From Chloroflexi bacterium RBG_13_46_14 (GTDB lineage: Bacteria > Chloroflexota > Dehalococcoidia > Dehalococcoidales > UBA2162), in assembly GCA_001796415.1 (NCBI GenBank), contig MGML01000141.1, positions 1 through 7,728 on the forward strand: 7,728 nt of DNA, in the 5' to 3' direction. Shown in pieces: positions 1-6,611 of the stretch. Positions within the stretch are counted from its first letter, which is position 1; every line of letters starts with the position of its first letter. Below the pieces are notes generated by a model that had not been told where the DNA came from, did no database searches, and saw nothing but the letters and a program-made list of their open reading frames with translations. Both the position numbers and the translations under genes were made by a program.

Positions 1-270
1 TATTTTCCGGGCGTCTTTCGGTACGTTTTGAAACCATGCAATACGTGCCAGGCAATCATTAAAATATTTCCAGAGTTGTTCATCCACATCGTCGAATGTG
101 TTGATATCAAGCCCTTCCAGATAGCTCCCGATGTCTGTGTCTCTTATCGAATCGATAACCTCCTGGATATTCTCCGTTTTTACGAGAGTAATAAGATTAT
201 GGGAAGAAAGAATTTTTGCTTCCTCTCCCTTTAAATATGCTGATATGAATGCGTAACCTATCCCTGCCAA
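1..270 (-). CDS. atpC (ntpC): V/A-type ATPase subunit C (V0D/AC39 family), 3' end cut by window edge
   Basis: Central-stalk socket subunit that links the V1 rotor (D/F) to the membrane K ring. Ninety codons are visible, running without a stop to the left edge, so this is only the N-terminal part of a protein usually about 330 residues long. The start is read as TTG at 270: a GGGAG Shine-Dalgarno lies at 284-280, nine bases upstream, and no ATG or GTG sits between it and the first conserved residues. The protein begins MAGIGYAFISAYLKGEEAKI, close to the Y-A-x-x-x-A-x-L-K opening of archaeal and bacterial C subunits, followed by a helical stretch with the L-I-T-L-V-K-T and G-S-Y-L-E pattern typical of this family. 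It starts 18 nt after subunit E, in the canonical E-C order. The identification rests on N-terminal resemblance plus operon position; no conserved C-terminal residues can be seen. Confidence 0.85.
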   Translation of the reverse strand, partial: MAGIGYAFISAYLKGEEAKILSSHNLITLVKTENIQEVIDSIRDTDIGSYLEGLDINTFDDVDEQLWKYFNDCLARIAWFQNVPKDARKI

Positions 271-288
271 ATTAATTGTCTCCCGATA

Positions 289-870
289 TTAACCGAATAA
301 CTCTTTACTTATCTCAGGTAATATTTGTGGAAGAAGAGTTTCGATTCTAGTATCGAAGGTATTATCTATACTGAACCCACTTTTTATATCCCCGACAACA
401 GCACCACCTCTGCATTTTATCTCTTTATATTCCTTGATTATTGCGAACAGGTCTTTATTATTTTTTACCAGATTTTTAATTCTGTCGATATGCCCTGGCG
501 AAACGTATACTACTACTTCATTCTTGCCTATAACCTGAATACCTTCTTTGATAAGGTTCACAGTTAACTCATCGTTGTTGGGCAAATCGGCAAGCCTTGA
601 CTTGAGACCAGACACGATTTTCTCGATTACTTCATTCTTTGCCTTTAGAATTTCCTGCCGCATGCTGATCGAGGTTTGTGCCCGGATTCTGGAAGCTTCG
701 GACTTGGCATCTTCCATAATCCTGGCTTTCTCTTCCGCGTACCGGGCATTCTGCTGTTCTCTGGCTTTTGCCAATCTTTCTTCAGCCGTCGATTCCGCCT
801 GCCTGATCATCTCTTCAGCCTCAGCTTTTACTTTTTCCAGTACGGCCTCGCTAATTTTATCCATAGTCAT
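289..870 (-). CDS. atpE (ntpE): V/A-type ATPase subunit E (peripheral stalk)
   Basis: Peripheral-stalk subunit that pairs with subunit H as a coiled coil and holds the A/B catalytic head against rotation. The product has 193 residues, the usual length. Residues 1-90 are a charged, Ala/Glu/Lys/Arg-rich helix with no Pro, matching the long N-terminal coiled coil. Residues about 95-193 form the globular head-binding domain, with the family's Gly-Gly at 155-156 (RGGAVV), D-N-T-F at 169-172 and the closing P-E-I-x-x-x-L-F at 185-192. The ATG at 870 is preferred over the in-frame ATG at 864 because TAAGGA, overlapping the stop of the K gene, lies nine bases before it. The gap to K is 12 nt and to C 18 nt, so translation is probably coupled. 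Confidence 0.95.
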   Translation of the reverse strand: MTMDKISEAVLEKVKAEAEEMIRQAESTAEERLAKAREQQNARYAEEKARIMEDAKSEASRIRAQTSISMRQEILKAKNEVIEKIVSGLKSRLADLPNNDELTVNLIKEGIQVIGKNEVVVYVSPGHIDRIKNLVKNNKDLFAIIKEYKEIKCRGGAVVGDIKSGFSIDNTFDTRIETLLPQILPEISKELFG

Positions 871-882
871 AGCAAAATATCC

Positions 883-1365
883 TTACATCAATCCAAGCAT
901 TGACATTGCCATAATTGCAAATACAAAACCGAGTACACCGAGTAGCTCTACGAACACGGCAAGCATGATTCCGTTTGTTAGTATCTTTCCCTTTGTCTTC
1001 GGTAAAAGGGAGATACAGGAAGCACAAACATGACCCTGGTATATAGCGGAGAAACATTCAGCAGCACCGGCCATCAGACCGATACTGAGTATCATCGCCC
1101 CGGCGCCTTCTCCGACATTTGCCACTACCGTATCCATCTTGGATATCACTGTAGTGATAAGGATGAGTACTATTAACCCGTAAAAGGTCTGTGTCATAGG
1201 CAAAGAGGCAAAGATAATAACATTTCTAAACTGACTCGGATCCTCCGATAGAGTAGCTGCGCCTGCCGAACCGGCAATACCGATGCCGATCGAAGAACCT
1301 ACCAGTCCGCCGATAAGTGCCAGGGCAGCGCCGATTGTTGCCAAAGCTGATGGATCGAACAACAT
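883..1365 (-). CDS. atpK (ntpK): V-type ATPase proteolipid subunit K, duplicated hairpin, Na+-type signature
   Basis: Membrane rotor-ring subunit that carries the translocated ion. It has 160 residues and four hydrophobic helices (about 8-32, 47-76, 85-112, 130-158), i.e. two fused c-type hairpins like the 156-residue NtpK of Enterococcus hirae. The essential carboxylate is Glu140 in helix 4 (F-V-E-L-L-G-V-L-G-F); helix 2 has Gln59 at the equivalent place, so there is one carboxylate site per subunit. Aligning by eye to NtpK, the Na+ ligands L61, T64, Q65, Q110 and E139 and the capping Y68 correspond to L55, T58, Q59, Q110, E140 and Y62, all conserved. This predicts Na+ rather than H+ coupling (inference). 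Oddities are Cys114-x-x-Cys117 just after Gln110 and an additional Glu103 in helix 3. The ATG is preceded by AGGAGG at 1376-1371. The gene sits 15 nt after I and 12 nt before E. Confidence 0.96.
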   Translation of the reverse strand: MLFDPSALATIGAALALIGGLVGSSIGIGIAGSAGAATLSEDPSQFRNVIIFASLPMTQTFYGLIVLILITTVISKMDTVVANVGEGAGAMILSIGLMAGAAECFSAIYQGHVCASCISLLPKTKGKILTNGIMLAVFVELLGVLGFVFAIMAMSMLGLM

Positions 1366-1380
1366 TTTATCCTCCTGAAA

Positions 1381-3366
1381 TTACTTCATTACTACAGGTA
1401 CGATAGTGCGTTTTTTTAATCTGAAAGGGTTATATTCGGTTCCTCCACCTTCATAAAATTTAAAGAGGAATTCCACGAAACATAACCTGAGCGAATGCAT
1501 AAATCCTGTTATTGCGGTCAATACGAGATTGATGACATGTCCGAATACTACTATTATGACAGCAAGAATTATTCCTAGAACAGCGGCTATACCACTATCC
1601 AGCATTTCGGTAAAGATCGTTGCCATCTGGTTAAAGGTAAAGGCAAGGTAGTATGTAGCGAGGCCTACACCGGCTAACCTGGCGTATGACATTATATCTC
1701 CCAACAGACCTGTAATATCAAAAAGCCACAAGATGGCACCCAGCCCCCCACTGACCATAATGCTGGATATGACAACCAGGACGATACCGGCAATAAGGAC
1801 ATAAGAGAGTATTGTATAAAATGCCGGTGTAAACCCGGGAATATCCAAGCCCATTAACGAATTCAGTATGGTCGGAATACCTAACTGAATCATACCAAGT
1901 CCTATTTTTCCTATGATAATGCCTTTATTTCTTTCTTTGACGGCTTTAACAAGTGCAATTATGTGACCGGTATTGACATGGATAAACCCTATTCCCAGGG
2001 CAATACCGATGAACTTGACAGGATCCTGAAGGGCTTCCTGGACACTCTTAACGAGGGCCAGATTCTCTATACCTATAAATTCATACATATTACCGAAGTA
2101 TTGGCCGGTTAGTAATCCCCCGACAAGCGCGACTCCTCCACAAATATAAAGCAAATGCTGGAATTGCTTAAAAACCTCGGAAGAAGGGTCATCAACAAAC
2201 TTGCTCAGGAGGAATTTCCCGAGTAGCATCAATCCGAGGGCATAAAGTACATCGCAGATCATCAAACCAAAGAAAAAGGCGAACGAATAGGTCACAACCG
2301 GAGTGGGATCCCATTCGCGGTACCTGGGAGTGGCGAACAGGTTAACAATTATCTGGAAAGGCTTAAACCCGCCAGGATTTTTATATTTTGTCGGCGGTTC
2401 TTCTCCTGCCTGGGGTTCCCTGGTATCAATGAAAACGTAAGGTATCTTTTCCTTGATTTCCACAGAAGTATTCTCGACCGTATTTTTCGGCAGCCAGCCT
2501 TCAATTAACGTGATATATTTAGCTTCGCTGGCTTTCTCCAATACCGACAATCTTTCGTTTTCAGCCGTTAATGCTTCTCTAAGCAGTACAAGTCGCTTCA
2601 GATCAGTATCGATTTGACTGATCAGTTCTTCCGTAAGTTTTTCTTTCTCCTGTTCATATTCAGCCTTTTCACGAGCGCACTTATCAAGAAATTCTTTTAC
2701 TGAAATATCATCAGACGGAATATCCAGTATTCTTCCTCCCGAAGCTGATATTAACGATTGGATTTTTTCGGTCTGTTTTGTATCGGCAACAGCGTGAATA
2801 ACGGTATCATTACCTGCCGTCACTACAATATTCTCAGTAATCAGTTCTGCCAGTGAGTTCCGCAGGTAATCGGCAGACTCAGTCGGGATAATGATAATCC
2901 TGGATATCAGGTGTTTTCCTGAGTAATTAAGGTCTCTTGTATTAAGATCATTATTTTCAACAAGCGGTACAAGATAGGCGCTGATCTCATTCAAATAGAG
3001 AAGCTTTTCACTAATTTCCTGAATTCGTTCCTGAAGCCTGCTTGTCTTGTTATAAATCCGTTTGACTTCATCGGTAATTTCACCGAAGGGCTGCGTGTAT
3101 ATTACCTCAACATCCTCATCAAGCGTAACAGTATCCCTTTCGGGAAGGTAGCTGAGTACTTTCGTGACATAAGATGTCAGTTCATTCACTTCCCTGTGTG
3201 CCTGTTCAATGGCCGTTCTGTCTACCGGGTTGAGTTCTTCACTCTCCTCTACGTCAAGTACACCGATATTCTGCAGAGCTTTAAGAGTGCGTTCCGAGTC
3301 ATCTCTGACCGTGACTATCCTCATTTTAACCATCGGTTCGGCCGTGTTTATCAGGAAAGGCGCCAT
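1381..3366 (-). CDS. atpI (ntpI): V/A-type ATPase subunit I (a-subunit, membrane stator)
   Basis: Stator subunit that forms the ion half-channels next to the K ring. It has 661 residues, the normal size. The N-terminal cytoplasmic part (about 1-345) starts with the typical K-M-R-I-V-T-V segment and an alpha/beta core. It then has two heptad-like charged helices (about 95-130 and 222-285) ending in W-L-P at 291-293. The membrane part (about 356-637) has seven to eight hydrophobic segments, beginning after the family motif near 348-374 (R-E-W-D-P-T-P, then the F-F-F-G-L-M-I-C-D stretch). Arg563 in S-Y-A-R-L and Arg627 in H-S-L-R-L-x-F-V-E-F match the two channel arginines of yeast Vph1 (R735 and R799). 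H-V-N-T-G-H at 463-468 is also a conserved family site. Its GGAG Shine-Dalgarno (3379-3376) lies inside the last codons of H and the gap is only 4 nt, which indicates translational coupling. Confidence 0.97.
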   Translation of the reverse strand: MAPFLINTAEPMVKMRIVTVRDDSERTLKALQNIGVLDVEESEELNPVDRTAIEQAHREVNELTSYVTKVLSYLPERDTVTLDEDVEVIYTQPFGEITDEVKRIYNKTSRLQERIQEISEKLLYLNEISAYLVPLVENNDLNTRDLNYSGKHLISRIIIIPTESADYLRNSLAELITENIVVTAGNDTVIHAVADTKQTEKIQSLISASGGRILDIPSDDISVKEFLDKCAREKAEYEQEKEKLTEELISQIDTDLKRLVLLREALTAENERLSVLEKASEAKYITLIEGWLPKNTVENTSVEIKEKIPYVFIDTREPQAGEEPPTKYKNPGGFKPFQIIVNLFATPRYREWDPTPVVTYSFAFFFGLMICDVLYALGLMLLGKFLLSKFVDDPSSEVFKQFQHLLYICGGVALVGGLLTGQYFGNMYEFIGIENLALVKSVQEALQDPVKFIGIALGIGFIHVNTGHIIALVKAVKERNKGIIIGKIGLGMIQLGIPTILNSLMGLDIPGFTPAFYTILSYVLIAGIVLVVISSIMVSGGLGAILWLFDITGLLGDIMSYARLAGVGLATYYLAFTFNQMATIFTEMLDSGIAAVLGIILAVIIVVFGHVINLVLTAITGFMHSLRLCFVEFLFKFYEGGGTEYNPFRLKKRTIVPVVMK

Positions 3367-3370
3367 TAAT

Positions 3371-3676
3371 TTATGCTCCGGTTACAAGCTTTACCATGCG
3401 GTCTATAATTTCATCGACCTTTTTTACATTTCCAGACCTGATTACTTCCGCCTGTTTTTTTGCTTTATTAACTTCTTCTTCGGCTTCCTTGTCAGCTTTT
3501 TCTATAATTTTTTGACCTTCAGCTTTTACGTCATCAAATGATAATGGAGATGATAAAAGTTCCTGGTTCTTTTTATTAGCTTCAGCGAGTATTTCGTTCG
3601 CTTTAGCCCTGGCGGCATCAAGGGATTTTTCCGCTTCTATCTCAAGATTTTCTATGTTACTTGTAACATTCTTCAA
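3371..3676 (-). CDS. atpH (ahaH): V/A-type ATPase subunit H/G-like (peripheral stalk), first gene of operon
   Basis: Small peripheral-stalk subunit expected to form a heterodimeric coiled coil with subunit E. It has 101 residues and is almost wholly helical and charged, with Ala/Glu/Lys repeats (for example E-A-E-K-S-L-D-A-A-R-A-K-A at 14-26 and A-D-K-E-A-E-E-E-V-N-K-A-K at 61-73). A single break around P44 (S-S-P-L-S) separates the two helices. The C-terminal I-I-D-R-M-V-K-L-V-T-G resembles H subunits of archaeal and bacterial V-type operons. The start is TTG at 3676, not ATG: a near-perfect AAGGAGG at 3691-3685 lies eight bases upstream and no better start exists. It is the promoter-proximal gene of H-I-K-E-C. 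Low-complexity coiled-coil sequence makes the family assignment depend partly on gene order. Confidence 0.9.
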   Translation of the reverse strand: MKNVTSNIENLEIEAEKSLDAARAKANEILAEANKKNQELLSSPLSFDDVKAEGQKIIEKADKEAEEEVNKAKKQAEVIRSGNVKKVDEIIDRMVKLVTGA

Positions 3677-3725
3677 AATCCTTACCTCCTTAGGCGTATC
3701 TGGTTGTGGTAACGAGCGATCTTAT

Positions 3726-3752
3726 GACACGTAATCTGACACATTACGTGTC
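3726..3752. repeat. Perfect 10-bp inverted repeat (operator or leader hairpin) upstream of subunit H
   Basis: The plus-strand arms GACACGTAAT (3726-3735) and ATTACGTGTC (3743-3752) are exact reverse complements separated by 7 nt. The half-site centres are 17 bp apart. Within it TGACAC also occurs twice as a direct repeat (3725-3730 and 3737-3742), so the loop could pair with the other arm in an alternative fold. It lies 50-76 nt upstream of the subunit H start and, if the promoter at 3837-3865 is right, inside the mRNA leader. No T-run follows on either strand, so it is not an ordinary terminator. It could be a repressor/activator dyad or an RNA structure. Confidence 0.65.
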
Positions 3753-3836
3753 CAAAAGGGTTGATAAAAAGAAACCCGAGATACTCCTGCAATAATCTTT
3801 AATTCCAGAAATGAACATTCGGAAATGGCCGTCAAT

Positions 3837-3865
3837 ATTATAACAAATACGCTCGTGAGATGAAA
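3837..3865 (-). promoter_or_regulatory. Probable sigma70-type extended -10 promoter for the V-ATPase operon
   Basis: On the minus strand the -10 box is a perfect TATAAT (3842-3837), preceded by TG one base away (TGTTATAAT, 3845-3837), which is the extended -10 form. The best -35 at 17-nt spacing is TTTCAT (3865-3860), a weak match, as is common when TGn is present. Transcription would start near 3830, giving a leader of about 154 nt before the TTG of subunit H. The call is by motif only. Confidence 0.6.
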
Positions 3866-3899
3866 GAGATTATTTCCCGGTTACCAAGAATTTATACCG

Positions 3900-4937
3900 C
3901 TATCCGGATAAAGCAAACAATATATACGCACCGGTAATATAAAGAGTAAGAAGCGCCAGTCCGTACCAGCTTATTATCCTGAAGAGTTTTCTTTCCCGCT
4001 TATATTTTATCCCCAGGAGGATAATGCCGGTCATGATTATTGCAATTACGGCGCTTATGGTATGTGAACTGGAAACCGATGACATCAACAAACCTTTTGA
4101 ATACAGAACATCAAGTACGAATACGTATGTAACATCGAGCATATTAGCGCCGAAGATATCCGCTACTGCCAGGTCGATTGCTCCCATCCTGAAAGCGGAT
4201 ATAGCGACTATAAGTTCCGGCATCGAGGTGCTGACCGCAAGAAAAATACTCCCGACAAAACTGGAATCCCATCCGGTAACCTCAGCAATTTCATTACCGA
4301 CATATGACAGCCATATCCCGGTTGCTATAATTACCACTGCACTGAGAAAAAACTTCGGCCAAAGTAATTTGATATCGTTGCTTTCCGTGGCTTCACCTGG
4401 CGGTATTTCACCTGTTACTTCGGGAAAGGCAGGTATGAGTGAAAGCTGGAAATTACGTTCGGAGGTGAATATCCACCATGCTCCGGCGATATAAATTACA
4501 AATATTAAAATGCCGGGAATCCCAACCCACCCTAACGAAAGTTTTCCGATAGTATCGCTGAATCCTGTGCTTAAAGCGATAATACCAAGGATGGCAATAC
4601 CGATGATCGCCGAACTGAAGTGCCTCATACTGACGAAATTCAATACCGGTGTTTTACGGTTCATTATGTCAATAATGGCGATGATGGACAAATTATATAT
4701 ACAGCTACCAAGCAGCGTGCCGACTCCAAGATCAGGAACACCTTCATCACCTACCAGCGTCACAGAACTTATGCCGGTTATCAATTCCGGCATAGAGGTA
4801 ATAATCCCGAGGAGAAGCATCCCTATCCAGATTCTGCCAAGTCCGGTCTTTTCAGCTATGACATCGGCATACCGGGTTGTTTTTATCCCGGCAAAGAGGA
4901 TTATAACAATACACAGCAGAAATTTAATCCAGACCAC
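3900..4937 (-). CDS. CaCA-family Na+/Ca2+ (or H+/Ca2+) exchanger
   Basis: Inner-membrane cation antiporter, expected to expel Ca2+ in exchange for Na+ or H+. It has 345 residues with about ten hydrophobic helices in two inverted halves joined by a polar loop (about 158-190). Alpha-1 repeat: T47-S48-M-P-E51 with G77-S78-x-x-x-N82. Alpha-2 repeat: T237-S238-M-P-E241 with G263-A264-x-x-x-D268. These match the ion-binding residues of Methanocaldococcus NCX_Mj (T50/S51/E54/N81 and T209/S210/E213/D240), including the Asn/Asp asymmetry. One ligand position, Ser236 in NCX_Mj, is Ala264 here. Start is GTG at 4937, with GGAGGAG ending nine bases upstream and an in-frame TAG closing off any ATG further up. 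It follows the acyl-CoA synthetase gene by 66 nt and may be co-transcribed with it. The counter-ion cannot be decided from sequence. Confidence 0.92.
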   Translation of the reverse strand: MVWIKFLLCIVIILFAGIKTTRYADVIAEKTGLGRIWIGMLLLGIITSMPELITGISSVTLVGDEGVPDLGVGTLLGSCIYNLSIIAIIDIMNRKTPVLNFVSMRHFSSAIIGIAILGIIALSTGFSDTIGKLSLGWVGIPGILIFVIYIAGAWWIFTSERNFQLSLIPAFPEVTGEIPPGEATESNDIKLLWPKFFLSAVVIIATGIWLSYVGNEIAEVTGWDSSFVGSIFLAVSTSMPELIVAISAFRMGAIDLAVADIFGANMLDVTYVFVLDVLYSKGLLMSSVSSSHTISAVIAIIMTGIILLGIKYKRERKLFRIISWYGLALLTLYITGAYILFALSG

Positions 4938-5003
4938 AAGCAGGGACTCCTCCAGTTTCTAACGGAATCACAGGGGAAAAGATACTACAGACGAATTCAA
5001 TTA

Positions 5004-6458
5004 TCAATTACCATTTACGGATTCAAGGTATTCGCGATACCAGACAAGGTGTCGAATCACCCTGGCAGCTCTATGGGGCTGAGGATAAATGAGAAATCCT
5101 TCCTTATGATATGTAATATATGCTGCTATATCGTTGGCTGAATTCGGGTACCCTCCCACCATATAGAGCGGAATGCCGTACTTTTGCACCTGCTGGAAAA
5201 ATTCCCGGGCGTGCTCCTGTTCCGACTGGTCAGGAGCATCTTCGATGTCAACCGACACTCTCTCGATTCCTCTCCTTGGAAGGCGGTGCATCCTTCCAAG
5301 CCATGCATTAGCCAGTAACGCATCGAGGTTCTTATCCTGTAATAGTACCCATAGTGTTTTAATGATCTCAGGGCTGTGAGCTACATCGGAACCAACAAGG
5401 TCGACAGGATTAGCGTGAGACCAGCGTTCCGGCAACAGTTCGTTAAGCTGTTCAATGGTGGACTGTTCCAGTTCCGGTATCTCCAGTCCTTCGTTCTCGC
5501 AGGACTCGGTTGCTACGACGCCAAGTCCGCCGCCCATGGTAAGTATCCCTACTTTCCTGCCTTTCGGTAAAGGCTGGTTCAGTAAAGCCACAACCACGTC
5601 ACATAACTCATCATCATCCTTGACCCGTATCACGCCTGCTTGTTTGAAAGCTGAGGAGTAAACTGCGTCAGTGCCTGTTAAAGCACCTACATGAGACCTT
5701 GAAGCCCTGGCCGCACTTTTCGTACCACCCGACTTGAGTACTACTATCGGTTTCTTCCTGGTTATTTCTCTTGCCGTGCTCAGAAAACGTCTGGCATCGC
5801 GTAAACCCTCGATATAGAGCGCGATAACCCTGGTATTGGGATCGCTGGCAAAATACTCGAGGTAATCTTCCAGGTAAATACTGGCTTCGTTGCCGCAGCA
5901 GACGAACCGGCTGAAACTCATACCGTACCTGTCCGCATTCTGGATGATCCTTGCCCCCATGTTCCCGCTCTGTGCTATCAAACCAACATTCCCGGGTGGC
6001 ATACCCTGGACGAAGTTTACGGTGTTAAGCTTTGTGTGGGTATCCATATGTCCCATGGTGTTCGGGCCGATGAACCGGATGTTGCCTTCACGGGCGATTT
6101 CGAGAATCTCCTTCTCTCTTGCCGCGCCTGTTTCGTCAGTCTCTCTGAAACCACCGGAAATAATGAGAGCAGAGTTTACCTTCTTCTGAACACATTCCCT
6201 GAGGGCATGCGGTACCAGTTCAGCCCTGACTACAATCGCCGCCATATCAACCGGTTCCGGAATATCCAGTATGCTTGAATAAGATTTGTGCCCCATAACC
6301 TCTCGAGAAGACGGATTCACCGGATAAATCGGGCGGTTGTTCGGTGCGAGGAGATTGCTTGTGATGCGTCCTCCCCAGCTTCCGGGATTATTTGAGGCTC
6401 CAATTACGGCAACCGATTCAGGATTGAAAAGACTTTCCCAAACATCATCATGTACCAA
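5004..6458 (-). CDS. ADP-forming acyl-CoA (acetate-CoA-type) synthetase, alpha subunit
   Basis: Reversible conversion of acyl-CoA, ADP and phosphate to the free acid, ATP and CoA, through a phosphohistidine intermediate. It has 484 residues. The CoA-binding Rossmann domain (about 8-135) has S-V-A-V-I-G-A-S at 15-22 and I-G-P-N-T-M-G at 130-136. The first succinyl-CoA-ligase-like domain (about 155-285) carries A-Q-S-G-N at 162-166 and the catalytic loop S-R-S-H-V-G-A-L-T-G-T at 253-263, with His256 as the likely phosphorylated residue. The second ligase domain (about 298-470) has G-I-L-T-M-G-G-G-L-G-V at 304-314 and A-N-P-V-D-L at 349-354. Length fits the separate alpha subunits of archaeal ACD. 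There is no C-terminal ATP-grasp or GNAT domain, so a separate ATP-grasp beta subunit is required and none lies here. Start is TTG at 6458 with AAAGGAG shortly upstream. The natural acyl substrate is unknown. Confidence 0.93.
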   Translation of the reverse strand: MVHDDVWESLFNPESVAVIGASNNPGSWGGRITSNLLAPNNRPIYPVNPSSREVMGHKSYSSILDIPEPVDMAAIVVRAELVPHALRECVQKKVNSALIISGGFRETDETGAAREKEILEIAREGNIRFIGPNTMGHMDTHTKLNTVNFVQGMPPGNVGLIAQSGNMGARIIQNADRYGMSFSRFVCCGNEASIYLEDYLEYFASDPNTRVIALYIEGLRDARRFLSTAREITRKKPIVVLKSGGTKSAARASRSHVGALTGTDAVYSSAFKQAGVIRVKDDDELCDVVVALLNQPLPKGRKVGILTMGGGLGVVATESCENEGLEIPELEQSTIEQLNELLPERWSHANPVDLVGSDVAHSPEIIKTLWVLLQDKNLDALLANAWLGRMHRLPRRGIERVSVDIEDAPDQSEQEHAREFFQQVQKYGIPLYMVGGYPNSANDIAAYITYHKEGFLIYPQPHRAARVIRHLVWYREYLESVNGN

Positions 6459-6519
6459 CGCAGTTCTCCTTTCAGGATACGGCAGGCTGAGATTAAAACA
6501 TGACGCTGCCTCACGAAAA

Positions 6520-6549
6520 ATATTATCAGGTATGGTTTCAAGCGGTCAA
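6520..6549 (-). promoter_or_regulatory. Probable sigma70-type promoter for the acyl-CoA synthetase gene
   Basis: In the 153-nt gap between the VOC gene and the acyl-CoA synthetase gene, the minus strand has TTGACC (6549-6544) and TAATAT (6525-6520) with an 18-nt spacer. A TG one base before the -10 gives an extended -10 form. An overlapping reading, GATAAT with a 16-nt spacer, also fits. Transcription would begin near 6513, about 55 nt before the TTG start. The rest of the gap (6550-6611) shows no clear terminator or ORF, so read-through from the VOC gene is also possible. Confidence 0.6.
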
Positions 6550-6611
6550 ATTAAGGAGTGGATAAGACACAAATATATACATGAGTAATGATTTATAGAA
6601 GATGAATTCCC

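Larger units (their letters stand above)
3677..3899. other. Intergenic region with promoter and leader of the V-ATPase operon
   Basis: This 223-nt gap is the largest non-coding stretch in the window. Reading on the minus strand from the exchanger stop codon, it holds an extended -10 promoter (3845-3837), a predicted leader of about 154 nt, a weak GGGTT/AACCC hairpin followed by four T (3777-3754), a perfect 10-bp inverted repeat (3752-3726) and the strong Shine-Dalgarno of subunit H. Two imperfect direct copies beginning CATTTC lie early in the leader, within 3826-3800. I see no ORF of interest and no clear terminator for the exchanger gene, so read-through into the ATPase operon is possible. 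Confidence 0.7.

Noticed and set aside
28..234. Plus-strand 68-codon frame at the left edge
   Set aside because: The opposite strand encodes the start of subunit C with a good ribosome site and family resemblance; this frame is its shadow.
548..1033. 161-codon plus-strand open frame over subunits E and K
   Set aside because: It lies antisense to two well-recognised genes, its product is a Ser/Ile/Phe-rich mirror of their codon bias, and it has no family resemblance.
857..1057. Minus-strand 66-codon frame overlapping subunit K
   Set aside because: It is an out-of-frame reading of the K gene and its N-terminal part has no Shine-Dalgarno support.
3754..3777. GGGTT/AACCC stem followed by TTTT as a terminator of the exchanger gene
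   Set aside because: The stem is only five base pairs with a 10-nt loop and the T-run is short; it is also more than 120 nt past the stop codon and lies after the predicted ATPase promoter. It is kept only as a possible leader element.
3880..3902. CGGT/ACCG repeat just after the exchanger stop codon as a terminator
   Set aside because: The arms are four bases long and no T-run follows.
4024..5141. Three overlapping plus-strand open frames (about 150-173 codons) across the exchanger and the end of the acyl-CoA synthetase gene
   Set aside because: They are antisense to confidently assigned coding sequence, overlap each other and show no recognisable domains.
6485..6513. GGCAG/CTGCC pairing in the acyl-CoA synthetase leader as a riboswitch
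   Set aside because: A single five-base stem with a long loop; nothing else suggests a known riboswitch fold.
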